Source of the DNA: an uncultured Clostridia bacterium
GTDB taxonomy: Bacteria > Bacillota > Clostridia > Oscillospirales > CAG-272
Reading direction: 5' to 3'
NCBI GenBank assembly: GCA_937894775.1
Contig: CALAXC010000153.1
Location: 33,385-97,384 of the forward strand
DNA: 64,000 bases
Each line of letters opens with the position of its first letter. The stretch's first letter is position 1. The translations under genes were made by a program, and so were the position numbers. Positions 54,623 through 63,225 of this stretch are shown piece by piece. The notes beneath the pieces are model-generated. The model saw only the letters and a list, made by a program, of their open reading frames with translations. It was not told the DNA's origin and searched no databases.

Positions 54623-55747
54623 ATGATACACGTTGTTGAAGCGATTAGCGATACTAATATAGGCGGTGCAGGGATTCTTTTGCTAAATCGTCTTGATTAT
54701 ATGGAAAAAGATCTTTTCAAAATAACAGTTATTCTACCTAAAAACAGTCTTCTTGAAAGCAAGGTGAGAAAAAAAGGAGTCGAGGTCTACCCAATAGATG
54801 GATGTTATAATAAATCTTTTGATATGAAAAGCTTGCCCGAATATGTGATGGCGTTAAAAATGTTAAAGCCTGATATAGTAAATTCTCACGGATGCATGAA
54901 TGCACGTATTGCGTCTCGAATTATCGGTGTGAAAGCATCGATTTTTACAAGACACTGTGATTTTCCGATTAAGGAGCTGTATAAAAATAAGTTTATTAAA
55001 GTGATAGTGGGAAAAATGAATTTATTTTTAAACGATGGGATAATAGCTGTTTCTGAATCTGCCAAAAGAAATTTGACGGATTTGGGAGTAAAAGAAAATG
55101 AAATAACAGTTATAGTGAACGGTTCACGAAAATTAAACGAAATGAACGAAGAAGAAAAATCAGCGGTACGGAAAAAGTTGAATCTTCCACAAAAAGTGAA
55201 AATAGTAAGTATTTTCGCAAGACTCGAACCTTATAAAGATCATAGGACTTTAATTGCTGCGGCTCGGTATTTGGCATCTGATAAATTTTGTATATTGATA
55301 GTTGGAACTGGCAGTATTGCAGATGAGCTGCAACAATATGCTAAAAGCATTGGCGTTGAGGATAGAGTGCGATTCCTCGGATTCCAAGAAGATATTACCG
55401 AAATTATGAATGTAACCGATATTAATGTGAATTGTTCTATTGGCACAGAAACGTCTTCTTTGGCTCTTTCTGAGGGAATGAGTATAGGTGTTCCTGCAAT
55501 TGCCAGTGACTACGCAGGGAATTTGTATATGGTGAGAAATTTTGAAAACGGTATTATTTTTAAGCAAGGTAATTATTTTGAACTTGCAGAAAAAATAAAA
55601 ATGCTTGCACAAAACAGTGAATTGTATGAAAAGCTATCACAAAATGCTCGAAAACGTTTTTTTGAAGAGCTGAATGCAAAAAGTATGACCGAAAAAACAC
55701 AGGAGTATTATAAAAAAATTTATAATAAAACACATAGGAATATATAG
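54623..55747 (+). CDS. glycosyltransferase family 4 protein
   Basis: The 374-residue protein has the GT-B two-domain layout: an N-terminal acceptor domain beginning MIHVVEAISDTNIGGAGILL and a C-terminal nucleotide-sugar domain with VSIFARLEPYKDHRTLIAAA, VRFLGFQEDITEIMN and the E-x7-E-like ETSSLALSEGMSIGVP motif. Probably makes a surface polysaccharide or glycolipid; sugar unknown. AAGGAG lies about 20 bases upstream, too far for a normal ribosome site, and an A/T-rich TATAAT (54611-54616) sits directly before the ATG. Its 3' end overlaps a bidirectional terminator. Confidence 0.88.
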   Translation: MIHVVEAISDTNIGGAGILLLNRLDYMEKDLFKITVILPKNSLLESKVRKKGVEVYPIDGCYNKSFDMKSLPEYVMALKMLKPDIVNSHGCMNARIASRIIGVKASIFTRHCDFPIKELYKNKFIKVIVGKMNLFLNDGIIAVSESAKRNLTDLGVKENEITVIVNGSRKLNEMNEEEKSAVRKKLNLPQKVKIVSIFARLEPYKDHRTLIAAARYLASDKFCILIVGTGSIADELQQYAKSIGVEDRVRFLGFQEDITEIMNVTDINVNCSIGTETSSLALSEGMSIGVPAIASDYAGNLYMVRNFENGIIFKQGNYFELAEKIKMLAQNSELYEKLSQNARKRFFEELNAKSMTEKTQEYYKKIYNKTHRNI

Positions 55748-55765
55748 ATCATTCCTATGTGTTTT
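55727..55765. terminator. bidirectional terminator overlapping two convergent gene ends
   Basis: AAAACACATAGGAAT pairs with ATTCCTATGTGTTTT. The stem includes the final codons of the glycosyltransferase gene and of the opposing hypothetical gene. Confidence 0.75.
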
Positions 55766-56213
55766 CGGTTATAAGATTTTCTATTGATAATTTAAATTTG
55801 TTGGCGGCATTGATAAGAAATGTTATCGTGGGTGCGCCTTCATCAAAAGCTTTTTCTACGGTTGAGGTGTAATGGTAAAGTGATTTTTCGAATAGTAAAA
55901 AAATATCGAACCGTTTTTGAAGAATCGGAATAAGCTCTATATCCATTTTTTGATCGGCAAGAATCAAAAGGGAAGACAACTCAGCGTTTAATGCTGAAAG
56001 CTCGGTGATAACTTCTATTATTGAGGATGCGTATGAATAATAATTATATTCGTATTTTTCTTTGTTGTTTTTTGCATCTGAAAAGCTGAATTGTTTAGCG
56101 GCATCAAATGTTGTTAAATATTCATCGGTAGAAGCTTTTAATCTTTGAGCTGCAAGGCGAGTTGAATTCGCGATTCTTAAGCTTTCTTCTTTTCGTGCCT
56201 TTGAAGAATTCAT
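55755..56213 (-). CDS. hypothetical helical protein, 152 residues
   Basis: I do not recognise a family. The sequence is almost wholly helical, with charged N-terminal residues (MNSSKARKEESLRIANSTR), a tyrosine-rich patch (KYEYNYYSYASS) and leucine-rich helices after it; no membrane segment or signal peptide. The AGGAGG ribosome site is excellent, which supports expression. It follows khpA on the same strand, but a terminator stands between them. Confidence 0.6.
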   Translation of the reverse strand: MNSSKARKEESLRIANSTRLAAQRLKASTDEYLTTFDAAKQFSFSDAKNNKEKYEYNYYSYASSIIEVITELSALNAELSSLLILADQKMDIELIPILQKRFDIFLLFEKSLYHYTSTVEKAFDEGAPTITFLINAANKFKLSIENLITENT

Positions 56214-56223
56214 AATACCTCCT

Positions 56224-56263
56224 AAAAATGGCTGTCACAATTTAAATTTGCGACAGCCATTTT
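56224..56263 (-). terminator. terminator after khpA
   Basis: AAAATGGCTGTC and GACAGCCATTTT form a 12-bp stem followed on the minus strand by a T-run. Confidence 0.82.
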
Positions 56264-56279
56264 GAATTAATGTAGATGA

Positions 56280-56516
56280 TTATCTAATTTCAACGTTTAC
56301 TTCCTTGTCATCTGCCATAGCAGCGGCTTTCATAATCGTACGGATCGCTTTAGCGATTTTTCCGTGCTTACCGATTACCATACCCATATCAGACTCGGCA
56401 ACGCTTAGAATTAAATTCACCCTTTTACCGTCGGTTGATTCAACAACGGTAACTTCATCGGGAGAGTCCACGATCGCTTTTGCAATGTCACACAATGTTT
56501 CCTTCAAATCTGTCAT
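56280..56516 (-). CDS. khpA: KH-domain RNA-binding protein KhpA
   Basis: This 78-residue protein is a single KH domain with the GxxG loop GKHGKIAKAIRTI. In Firmicutes it pairs with KhpB/Jag in RNA binding and cell-shape control. Start 56516 gives a standard length; AGGTG is upstream. It follows rpsP, the common order, but the usual rimM-trmD-rplS genes do not follow. Confidence 0.92.
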   Translation of the reverse strand: MTDLKETLCDIAKAIVDSPDEVTVVESTDGKRVNLILSVAESDMGMVIGKHGKIAKAIRTIMKAAAMADDKEVNVEIR

Positions 56517-56535
56517 CAGAATCACCTGTGAAAAA

Positions 56536-56775
56536 TCAGTCAACTATGTTTGACTTCTTGAGAAGAGCGCGAACAGTCTCAGTAGGCTGAGCTCCGTTTT
56601 TGATCCAAGTCTTAGCTTTGTCCGCATCTATCTTTACTTCATCTGTATGAGGATTGAAATATCCTATCTCCTCGATGAATCTACCGTCTCTGGGTGAGCG
56701 GCTATCAGCAATGATAACACGGTAAGTGGGAGCCTTCTTTGCACCCATTCTTCTAAGTCTCATTTTTACTGCCAT
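56536..56775 (-). CDS. rpsP: 30S ribosomal protein S16
   Basis: The 79-residue protein begins [19 protein letters not shown] with the standard [17 protein letters not shown] signature. It is a small-subunit assembly protein. The start at 56775 is set by GGAGG eight bases upstream. It lies between ffh and khpA. Confidence 0.96.
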   Translation of the reverse strand: MAVKMRLRRMGAKKAPTYRVIIADSRSPRDGRFIEEIGYFNPHTDEVKIDADKAKTWIKNGAQPTETVRALLKKSNIVD

Positions 56776-56836
56776 TTTTGTTTCCTCCAATTTAAAATAT
56801 AAAATTTATTTTTATTAATTTATAAAAATTCTGCTG

Positions 56837-58174
56837 TTAAAAGGGAAGCTTCATTCTTCCTTTTCCGAATTTTGACATCTTTTTGGGATCCGAGAACTGT
56901 TTCATAAGAACACGGATCTGATCGAATTGCTTTAAAAGCTTGTTTACTTCTTCAACGGTAGTTCCGCTGCCTGCCGCAATTCGTTTTTTTCTTGAAGCAT
57001 TAAGAATGTCGGGCTTTTCGCGTTCTCGCTTTGTCATAGCCTTTATAATTGCTTCTTGATGTGCTATAGCTTTTTCGTCGATTTTTGCATCTTTAAGAGC
57101 GCTTGATTTCATACCTGGCATCATACCCATTATTTGATCAAGATTACCCATTCCTTTTATCTGTGCAAATTGTTCAAGATAATCGTCAAGTGTAAAGGTG
57201 GATTCACGAATTTTCTTTTCGAGCTCGGCAGCTTTCTTTTCATCGTAAGCTTGTTCGGCTTTTTCGATGAGCGAAAGTACATCGCCCATACCAAGAATTC
57301 TTGATGCCATTCTGTCGGGATGGAAGGGCTCGATCGCATCAAGCTTTTCACCGACACCTACAAATTTAATGGGCTTACCCGTTACGTGACGAACCGAAAG
57401 GGCAGCACCGCCTCGAGTATCACCGTCGAGCTTGGTCAAAATAATACCCGTAACGTCGAGAAGATCGTTAAAGGTAGAAGCTACGTTTACTGCGTCCTGA
57501 CCGATCATCGCATCAATGGTAAGAAGTATTTCTGTCGGCGTGACCTTGGCTTTGATCTCCTGAAGCTCCTTCATAAGAGCTTCGTCTATGTGCAAACGTC
57601 CGGCGGTATCGATAAATACCATATCGTGACCTTTTTGATGGGCGTATTTTATACCTTCTTCTGCAATTTTTACGGGAGAAACCTTATCTCCGAGAGTGAA
57701 GACCGGAATTCCCAGCTTTTCACCTACTATCTCAAGCTGCTTGATAGCAGCGGGACGGTATATATCGCAGGCAACGAGAAGAGGATTCTTTCCTTGCTTT
57801 TTATAAAGTCCTGCGAGCTTTCCTGCGTGAGTGGTTTTACCCGCACCCTGAAGACCGACCATCATAATTACTGTAGGCGGTTTTGAGGATATCGTAAGCT
57901 TTGACTGAGAACCTCCCATAATAGCGGTAAGCTCTTCATTTACTATTTTTACTATCTGCTGTGCAGGGAGTAATGATTCAAGTACGTCTGTACCGACTGC
58001 ACGTGCAGAAACGTTGTTGATAAAATCTTTAACGACTTTAAAGTTTACGTCAGCTTCGAGAAGTGCAAGCTTTATTTCTCGCATTCCTGCTTTTATGTCG
58101 GATTCGGTAAGCTTTCCTTTGTTTCTGAATTTACGAAAGGCATTTTCAAGCTTTTCGCTAAGGCTTTGAAACAT
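56837..58174 (-). CDS. ffh: signal recognition particle protein Ffh (SRP54)
   Basis: This 445-residue GTPase binds SRP RNA and signal sequences. The N and G domains contain the G1 motif GLQGAGKTT, G3 DTAGR and G4 TKLDGDTRGG, and the methionine-rich M domain (about 300-445) holds GMGNLDQIMGMMPGM and the SGTTVEEVNKLLKQF helix. AGGTG precedes ATG. It is cotranscribed with ylxM and is the partner of the SRP RNA at 46345. Confidence 0.97.
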   Translation of the reverse strand: MFQSLSEKLENAFRKFRNKGKLTESDIKAGMREIKLALLEADVNFKVVKDFINNVSARAVGTDVLESLLPAQQIVKIVNEELTAIMGGSQSKLTISSKPPTVIMMVGLQGAGKTTHAGKLAGLYKKQGKNPLLVACDIYRPAAIKQLEIVGEKLGIPVFTLGDKVSPVKIAEEGIKYAHQKGHDMVFIDTAGRLHIDEALMKELQEIKAKVTPTEILLTIDAMIGQDAVNVASTFNDLLDVTGIILTKLDGDTRGGAALSVRHVTGKPIKFVGVGEKLDAIEPFHPDRMASRILGMGDVLSLIEKAEQAYDEKKAAELEKKIRESTFTLDDYLEQFAQIKGMGNLDQIMGMMPGMKSSALKDAKIDEKAIAHQEAIIKAMTKREREKPDILNASRKKRIAAGSGTTVEEVNKLLKQFDQIRVLMKQFSDPKKMSKFGKGRMKLPF

Positions 58175-58193
58175 AGAGTCACCTCTTTTCTTG

Positions 58194-58529
58194 TTATTTT
58201 TCCATTACTTCAATAAGTTCGCTGAGCTTTGATTTGAATTGCTGTGAAAGCTTTTGCTCGAAAGCAAGATTTTCAAGTTCCGAAATGATCAATGATGCAT
58301 CGCGGAGTTTTTTTGCAAGACCGAGCTTTTCTTCAAAGAAGAGAAGTTCTTCTTCGGTCTTTTTTATAATATCTCGGGTTCCTTGACGAGTGATCCCTAT
58401 CTCTGCTGATATTTCTGCAAGCGAAAGATCTTCATTATAATACATATCCATAACAGAGCGCTTACGCTCTGATAAGAGTTCACCGTAAAAATCGAGAAGA
58501 TATCCAAGCTCTAAATTTTTTTCAAACAT
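58194..58529 (-). CDS. ylxM: YlxM/p13-like DNA-binding protein
   Basis: This 111-residue protein has the YlxM layout: LELGYLLDFYGELLSERKRSVMDMY followed by a sigma-70 region 4-type helix-turn-helix (LAEISAEIGITRQGTRDII) and a helical tail. It is nearly always encoded before ffh and is thought to modulate SRP. Start 58529 is chosen because GGAAGG lies ten bases upstream and the extra N-terminal residues of a longer frame lie inside the promoter. Confidence 0.9.
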   Translation of the reverse strand: MFEKNLELGYLLDFYGELLSERKRSVMDMYYNEDLSLAEISAEIGITRQGTRDIIKKTEEELLFFEEKLGLAKKLRDASLIISELENLAFEQKLSQQFKSKLSELIEVMEK

Positions 58530-58584
58530 CTGAATATCGCCTTCCAATAATGAATTTATATACTGTAAAGCAAAATACTTTACA

Positions 58585-58613
58585 AGTATATCACATAAAA
58601 AATATATTGTCAA
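58585..58613 (-). promoter_or_regulatory. promoter of ylxM-ffh-rpsP-khpA
   Basis: On the minus strand TTGACA (58608-58613) and TATACT (58585-58590) are 17 bp apart. Confidence 0.8.
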
Positions 58614-58640
58614 GAGCTTTTTAAAAAATATTAATGATTA

Positions 58641-58669
58641 TTGACATAATTTGATGTAAATGATATAAT
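58641..58669 (+). promoter_or_regulatory. promoter of the flavodiiron protein gene
   Basis: TTGACA (58641-58646) and TATAAT (58664-58669) are 17 bp apart, divergent from the ylxM promoter. Confidence 0.85.
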
Positions 58670-58712
58670 TATAAATGAAAATAATATTATCTGATTTGAG
58701 GGGTGAAAAAAT

Positions 58713-60503
58713 ATGAACGTAACAAACACTGTAAAATATGTTGGCGTAAATGATAGGGATGTTGATCTTTTTGAAGGTCAGTATACTGTTCCAAACGGTA
58801 TGGCGTATAATTCTTACGTTATATTGGATAAAAAAACTGCGGTTATCGATACCGTTGATGCACGGTTTACGCACGAATGGCTTGATAACATCGATAAAGC
58901 TCTTGGCTCTAAAGAACCCGATTATCTTATCGTTCAGCATATGGAACCTGACCATTCTGCGAACATAGATAAATTTATGAAGAACTATCCTAACACAAAA
59001 ATAGTTTCTTCAAAAAAGGCTTTTGTAATGATGAAGAACTTTTTCGGCACGGATTACGCAGACCGTGCAATAGAGGTAGGAGAGGGAAGCACACTTTCTC
59101 TTGGATCTCACGAGTTGACTTTTGTTACCGCACCTATGGTGCATTGGCCTGAAGTTATAGTCACTTATGATTCCTTCGATAAGATACTTTTCTCAGCGGA
59201 CGGATTCGGTAAATTCGGAGCACTTGATGCAGACGAGGAATGGGCTTGCGAAGCAAGAAGATATTATTTCGGCATCGTAGGAAAATACGGTGCGCAGGTC
59301 CAGGCTCTACTTAAAAAAGCTGCAGGACTTGAAATAGAGATAATATGTCCGTTGCATGGTCCTATATTGAATGAAAATCTCGGTTATTATATCAACCTTT
59401 ATGATATATGGTCATCCTATAGACCTGAAAGTGAAGGTGTAATGATAGCTTATACCTCTGTTTACGGAAACACTAAAAAAGCGGTGAACTTGCTCGCTGA
59501 AAGACTTAAGGCGAAAGGCTGCCCCAAGGTGGTAGTTTGTGATCTCGCAAGAGAGGATATGGCAGAGGCGGTAGAGGATGCTTTCCGCTATGAAAAACTC
59601 GTTCTCGCTACAACTACCTATAATGCGGATATTTTCCCGTTTATGAGAACATTTATTTCTGCGCTTACCGAGAGAAGCTATCAGAACAGAACAGTTGCAT
59701 TTATTGAAAACGGAAGCTGGGCGCCTCTCGCAACTAAGGCTATGAAGAATATGCTTGCAGAGTCGAAAAATCTTATATATGCCGAAAACGGAGTAAAAAT
59801 AATGTCGGCTATGACTGCGGAAAACCGTGATGAGATAGAGGCTCTTGCGGATGAGCTTTGCAAAGAATATATAGCGCACGATTCCAAGCTCGCCGATAAA
59901 AATGATCTCAGCGCACTCTTTAAAATAGGTTACGGGTTGTATGTTGTTACCTCAAATGACGGAAAACGCGATAACGGAATTATAGTCAATGCGGTAACAC
60001 AGCTTACTAATACTCCGAATATGGTAGGCGTTACTATAAATAAGGATAGTTATTCACATCACGTCATTAAGCAAACGGGAAAAATGAATGTTAACTGTTT
60101 ATCTGTAGACGCACCTTTCTCGGTGTTTGAGAATTTTGGATTCAGAAGCGGAAGAAACGTTGATAAGTTTGAAGGTGAAACACCTCTGAGAAGCGATAAC
60201 GGTCTTGCGTTCCTGGATAAGTATATAAATGCTTTTATTTCCTTAAAGGTCGAACAGTATGTAGATCTCGGAACTCACGGAATGTTCGTTTGTTCTGTGG
60301 GCGAAGCTCGGGTTATATCCGACAGAGAAACGATGACATATACCTATTATCTTGAAAACGTAAAGCCAAAGCCACAAACCGAGGGTAAAAAAGGATACGT
60401 TTGTAAAATATGCGGCTGGGTATATGAGGGAGATACTTTGCCCGATGATCTTATATGCCCCTTGTGTAAGCACCCCGCATCGGATTTTGAAGAAATAAAG
60501 TGA
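58713..60503 (+). CDS. flavodiiron protein fused to flavin reductase and rubredoxin domains
   Basis: This 596-residue protein reduces oxygen or nitric oxide to protect an anaerobe. In order: a metallo-beta-lactamase diiron domain ([26 protein letters not shown]) to about 245; a flavodoxin domain ([12 protein letters not shown]) about 250-390; a flavin reductase-like domain (about 395-545, [15 protein letters not shown]); and a C-terminal rubredoxin with CKICG and CPLCK. The last two domains should supply electrons within one chain. GAGGGG precedes ATG. DUF896 follows 19 bases downstream. Confidence 0.93.
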   Translation: MNVTNTVKYVGVNDRDVDLFEGQYTVPNGMAYNSYVILDKKTAVIDTVDARFTHEWLDNIDKALGSKEPDYLIVQHMEPDHSANIDKFMKNYPNTKIVSSKKAFVMMKNFFGTDYADRAIEVGEGSTLSLGSHELTFVTAPMVHWPEVIVTYDSFDKILFSADGFGKFGALDADEEWACEARRYYFGIVGKYGAQVQALLKKAAGLEIEIICPLHGPILNENLGYYINLYDIWSSYRPESEGVMIAYTSVYGNTKKAVNLLAERLKAKGCPKVVVCDLAREDMAEAVEDAFRYEKLVLATTTYNADIFPFMRTFISALTERSYQNRTVAFIENGSWAPLATKAMKNMLAESKNLIYAENGVKIMSAMTAENRDEIEALADELCKEYIAHDSKLADKNDLSALFKIGYGLYVVTSNDGKRDNGIIVNAVTQLTNTPNMVGVTINKDSYSHHVIKQTGKMNVNCLSVDAPFSVFENFGFRSGRNVDKFEGETPLRSDNGLAFLDKYINAFISLKVEQYVDLGTHGMFVCSVGEARVISDRETMTYTYYLENVKPKPQTEGKKGYVCKICGWVYEGDTLPDDLICPLCKHPASDFEEIK

Positions 60504-60522
60504 TATTCTCTGTGAGGTAAAA

Positions 60523-60735
60523 ATGGAACAGAAAAAGTTAGACCGAATAAATGAGCTTGCGAAGAAGAAAAAGACCGTCGGCTTGACAGACGAAGAAGCG
60601 GCGGAGCGCAAGGCTCTTCACGAAGAGTATATTAATGAGATACGTCTTTCCTTTGGCGCGATCCTTGATAACACGGTTATTCAGTATCCCGACGGTACGC
60701 GAAAGGCACTAAAAAAAGACGAGGAAGAGAAGTAA
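60523..60735 (+). CDS. DUF896 (YnzC-like) protein
   Basis: This 70-residue protein has the DUF896 pattern: [17 protein letters not shown], then [17 protein letters not shown], a helical hairpin with conserved charges. The family is linked to the SOS response in Bacillus but has no defined activity. GAGG lies before ATG. It is likely cotranscribed with the flavodiiron gene. Confidence 0.9.
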   Translation: MEQKKLDRINELAKKKKTVGLTDEEAAERKALHEEYINEIRLSFGAILDNTVIQYPDGTRKALKKDEEEK

Positions 60736-60757
60736 ACAACACACGTTGTTTGAGTGT
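60734..60757 (+). terminator. weak terminator after DUF896
   Basis: AAACAAC-ACAC-GTTGTTT is a 7-bp hairpin overlapping the DUF896 stop, followed by a poor T-run (GAGTGTTTT). Confidence 0.4.
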
Positions 60758-60998
60758 TTTATCCGATGTCCCGAACGTAACAAAGCAAGCGCGAAACAAA
60801 CTTGATCTTTGACTGCGTTCGGGATGTTACGTACATAAGAAAGAAAATATCTCTGTTAAATAACAGGATATTGTTGTAATAAACACAAAAATTCACACAA
60901 AAAACACAATACGGTGTTAAAAAAACTCAGGTTTTATGTTTTATACTAAAAAAGCAAAAACAAGGTGAAAATTTTGTGAAATTTTATTAAAAAAACTA
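60758..60998 (+). other. gene-free stretch with an inverted repeat offering two alternative pairings
   Basis: TCCCGAACG (60769-60777) can pair with CGTTCGGGA (60816-60824), while CGTAAC (from 60776) can pair with GTTACG just after it. The two pairings share bases and exclude each other. No open reading frame with a ribosome site is seen, and the rest, to 60998, is A-rich. Confidence 0.4.
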
Positions 60999-61027
60999 TT
61001 GACAAGCTGAAGAAAAAGTGATATAAT
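60999..61027 (+). promoter_or_regulatory. promoter of the signal peptidase gene
   Basis: TTGACA (60999-61004) and TATAAT (61022-61027) are 17 bp apart, leaving a leader of about 85 nucleotides. Confidence 0.85.
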
Positions 61028-61118
61028 TGCATCATAGAAGCGAAGAGCAATAGATCGGTAGTAATATCGGTCATTATTTATTATATTATTCTTCGACAAT
61101 TTTCAGGAGAACAATTAG

Positions 61119-62054
61119 ATGAAAAAAGAAAAAGAAAAAGTACAAGCACTGAAGGAAGAAGAAAAGACTTCCAAGCGCGTAAGTACTAAGGGCGAGGTCT
61201 CGATGGTCATAGGAATTCTCCTGTGCCTGATCCTCATTCCTATACTTATTATTAACTGTGTTTTGATAGTTAAAAACTTTACAAATCCCGATGCTCCTCC
61301 GTCAATTGGCGGAAAGACACCGCTTATAGTTCTTACGGGATCTATGGATCCTTTGATTGCCGAAAACGATATTATCTTCGTTGAAGATATCGAAGCCGAT
61401 GACGTTAAAGTCGGTGATGTAATCGCTTTCTTCGATCCGGGCAGTAAGAGCGGTGCGGTTCTTACCCACCGTATTATGGATATATACGAAAAAGACGGTA
61501 AGACCTATGCAGTAACAGCAGGTGACGCCAACGTAAGAGCCGACTATAACAGAGATGTTAAAAACGAGGAAGAAAATCCTCCTGCTGACGGTGTTTTGAC
61601 AAAGGATAAATTCAAAGAGGTTTCCGACAGAGAAAAGCTTGATCATAAGTATCTCGTTACCGAAGATCAAACCAAGTACGATAGAAGGCATCTTGAACTT
61701 ACCGACGAAAACGTGATCGGTAAATATACATATTTCAGAATTCCTTTTGTTGGTAAGGTGTCGATGGCGATGCAGACCACTTGGGGATGGATAATCTGTA
61801 TAGTAACACCTCTCCTTATATTCTTCATTTACGAAATGGTAAGAAGAAAGAAGAAGGACAAGGGTAAAGATCAAGAGAAGGAAGCACTCCTCGCAGAGCT
61901 TGAAGCTCTCAGAGCTGCAGCGCAGGCAAATGCGCAGAGCGGTGAAAAGACCGATGCGACCGATGCGAAAGCAGACGAGCTTTTGGATAAGACCGAAGAT
62001 GCCCAAACAGCGGATGCATCTGAGAAAAAAGACGGCGAAGAAAAAGCCGAATAA
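61119..62054 (+). CDS. SipW-type (ER-type) signal peptidase I
   Basis: This 311-residue membrane protease has one N-terminal helix (about 28-52), the serine nucleophile S75 (TGSMDP), and H117 in LTHRI where bacterial type enzymes have lysine, so it is the ER/SipW type. AGDAN (D136 region) supplies the acid. A second helix lies at about 222-245. The cytosolic tail (about 245-311) is long, very acidic and alanine-rich, which is unusual. AGGAG precedes ATG. Its probable substrate is encoded directly downstream. Confidence 0.88.
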   Translation: MKKEKEKVQALKEEEKTSKRVSTKGEVSMVIGILLCLILIPILIINCVLIVKNFTNPDAPPSIGGKTPLIVLTGSMDPLIAENDIIFVEDIEADDVKVGDVIAFFDPGSKSGAVLTHRIMDIYEKDGKTYAVTAGDANVRADYNRDVKNEEENPPADGVLTKDKFKEVSDREKLDHKYLVTEDQTKYDRRHLELTDENVIGKYTYFRIPFVGKVSMAMQTTWGWIICIVTPLLIFFIYEMVRRKKKDKGKDQEKEALLAELEALRAAAQANAQSGEKTDATDAKADELLDKTEDAQTADASEKKDGEEKAE

Positions 62055-62072
62055 TAACTTTCGAAGTCTATA

Positions 62073-62097
62073 CGGTACCCCGCCACTTATGGTACCG
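62073..62097 (+). other. short hairpin between the signal peptidase and its cargo gene
   Basis: CGGTACC (62073-62079) pairs with GGTACCG (62091-62097), a 7-bp stem. No T-run follows, so it may set mRNA stability or expression ratio rather than terminate. Confidence 0.4.
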
Positions 62098-62142
62098 AGT
62101 AATATATGACCAAAATTTAAGAAAAGGAGAATTTTGATAATT

Positions 62143-62898
62143 ATGAAAAAGAATGCTATGTTAAAGATAGCTGCTATCCTTATGGTTGCAGTTCTTCTTA
62201 CAACTTGTGCTATTTCCAGCACATTCGCTAAGTATACCACTAGTGCTGAGTCTTCCGCTACTGCTCGCGTAGCTAAGTTTGGCGTTACAGTAAATGTAGG
62301 CCTCGAAGACCTCTTCAAAACATCTTATGATGATACTGTTGCAGGTGATGGTACTTCGGAAGTAACGTTTTCAACTGAGAAAGTCGGTGATGAAAATGTA
62401 ATAACAGTTTCTGATGTAGTAGCTCCTGGCACCAAAACAGATGCTTATGCTACTATTACAGCTTCAGGTACTCCTGAAGTTGATGTTGAGATAACATATA
62501 GTGCAAAGGTTAACTTGGTGAACTGGTCTTACACTGATCCTGAAACTAGTTCAACTGTTAACTATTGTCCTTTAGTGTTTACCGTTAATGGTAAGGAGCT
62601 TAAAGTGAATGGTACAGATTTAGATGGCGACTCTATCGACAATGTAAGCGAGTTGGAAACGGCTATTGAAGCAGCTGTTGCTGCTAAGACAGTAAATGTT
62701 GAGGCTAATACTAATCTTGCAACGAAACTACAAGAAAAAGATGGCGAAGCCTTCAAAAACAATTTGGAAATTGGTTGGTCTTGGGCATTTGAAGGTGGTG
62801 ACGATGTAGGAGATACTGCTCTTGGCGATAATGCTGCGACTGGTACTCCAGCAGCTGTTTATATTCAAATTTCTGCTGAAATTACTCAGGTTGACTAA
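62143..62898 (+). CDS. SipW-dependent TasA/camelysin-like secreted protein
   Basis: The 251-residue protein begins with a typical SipW-type signal: basic MKKNAMLK, a hydrophobic core, and STFAKYTTSA, with cleavage expected after Ala. The mature part is beta-rich and low in cysteine, with VSDVVAPGTKTDAYATITASG, as in TasA-like fibre proteins. A high Thr/Ala/Asp content fits a secreted filament or surface protein. ATG 62143 is chosen over the in-frame TTG 62134, which is only three bases after AAGGAGA. It is the last gene before the mobile element. Confidence 0.8.
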   Translation: MKKNAMLKIAAILMVAVLLTTCAISSTFAKYTTSAESSATARVAKFGVTVNVGLEDLFKTSYDDTVAGDGTSEVTFSTEKVGDENVITVSDVVAPGTKTDAYATITASGTPEVDVEITYSAKVNLVNWSYTDPETSSTVNYCPLVFTVNGKELKVNGTDLDGDSIDNVSELETAIEAAVAAKTVNVEANTNLATKLQEKDGEAFKNNLEIGWSWAFEGGDDVGDTALGDNAATGTPAAVYIQISAEITQVD

Positions 62899-63058
62899 TT
62901 TAAAAATTTAATTCTTTTATTTAAAGAATCCATCAAAGTCAATTTCATATCATTTAAAAAAGAGGTTACTTAAAATAAAGGTAACCAAAAGTTCTAGGGG
63001 TTTTGTCCAGAAGTCTTGGAGGCAGTTTTAGGATCTATGAAAAGTAGAGACCTCAAAA

Positions 63059-63179
63059 GATGAAAATAAGGAGTTTTCATCACTATGAACAGTAGTGAAT
63101 GGGGAATCCACCAACTGGTGGGGACCCACTAAATGATGCCACCAGATAGTGGGGACATACTCCACCATCTAATGGGGAT
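63059..63179 (+). repeat. array of small hairpins, four followed by GGGGA
   Basis: The 62899-63225 interval has no gene. Within it, GATGAAAA/TTTTCATC (63059-63081) is followed by four units: TCACTA/TAGTGA (63080-63098), CCACCA/TGGTGG (63108-63121), CCACTA/TAGTGG (63126-63152) and CCAT/ATGG (63165-63175). Each of the four is followed at once or overlapped by GGGGA. Between 62899 and 63058 there is also GGTTAC (62964-62969) paired with GTAACC (62981-62986). It could be a structured RNA or the end of the neighbouring insertion element. Confidence 0.5.
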
Positions 63180-63183
63180 AAAG

Positions 63184-63217
63184 TAAGAGGTCAAACTCGT
63201 AAGAGCTTGACCTCTTT
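63184..63217 (+). terminator. terminator after the hairpin array
   Basis: AAGAGGTCAA and TTGACCTCTT pair perfectly over 10 bp and are followed by a T-run on the plus strand. Its complement may also stop the transposase transcript. Confidence 0.75.
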
Positions 63218-63225
63218 TTCAATGA

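Noticed and set aside
61302..62318. 338-codon minus-strand frame
   Set aside because: Antisense across the signal peptidase and the TasA-like gene start; both sense genes have clear motifs.
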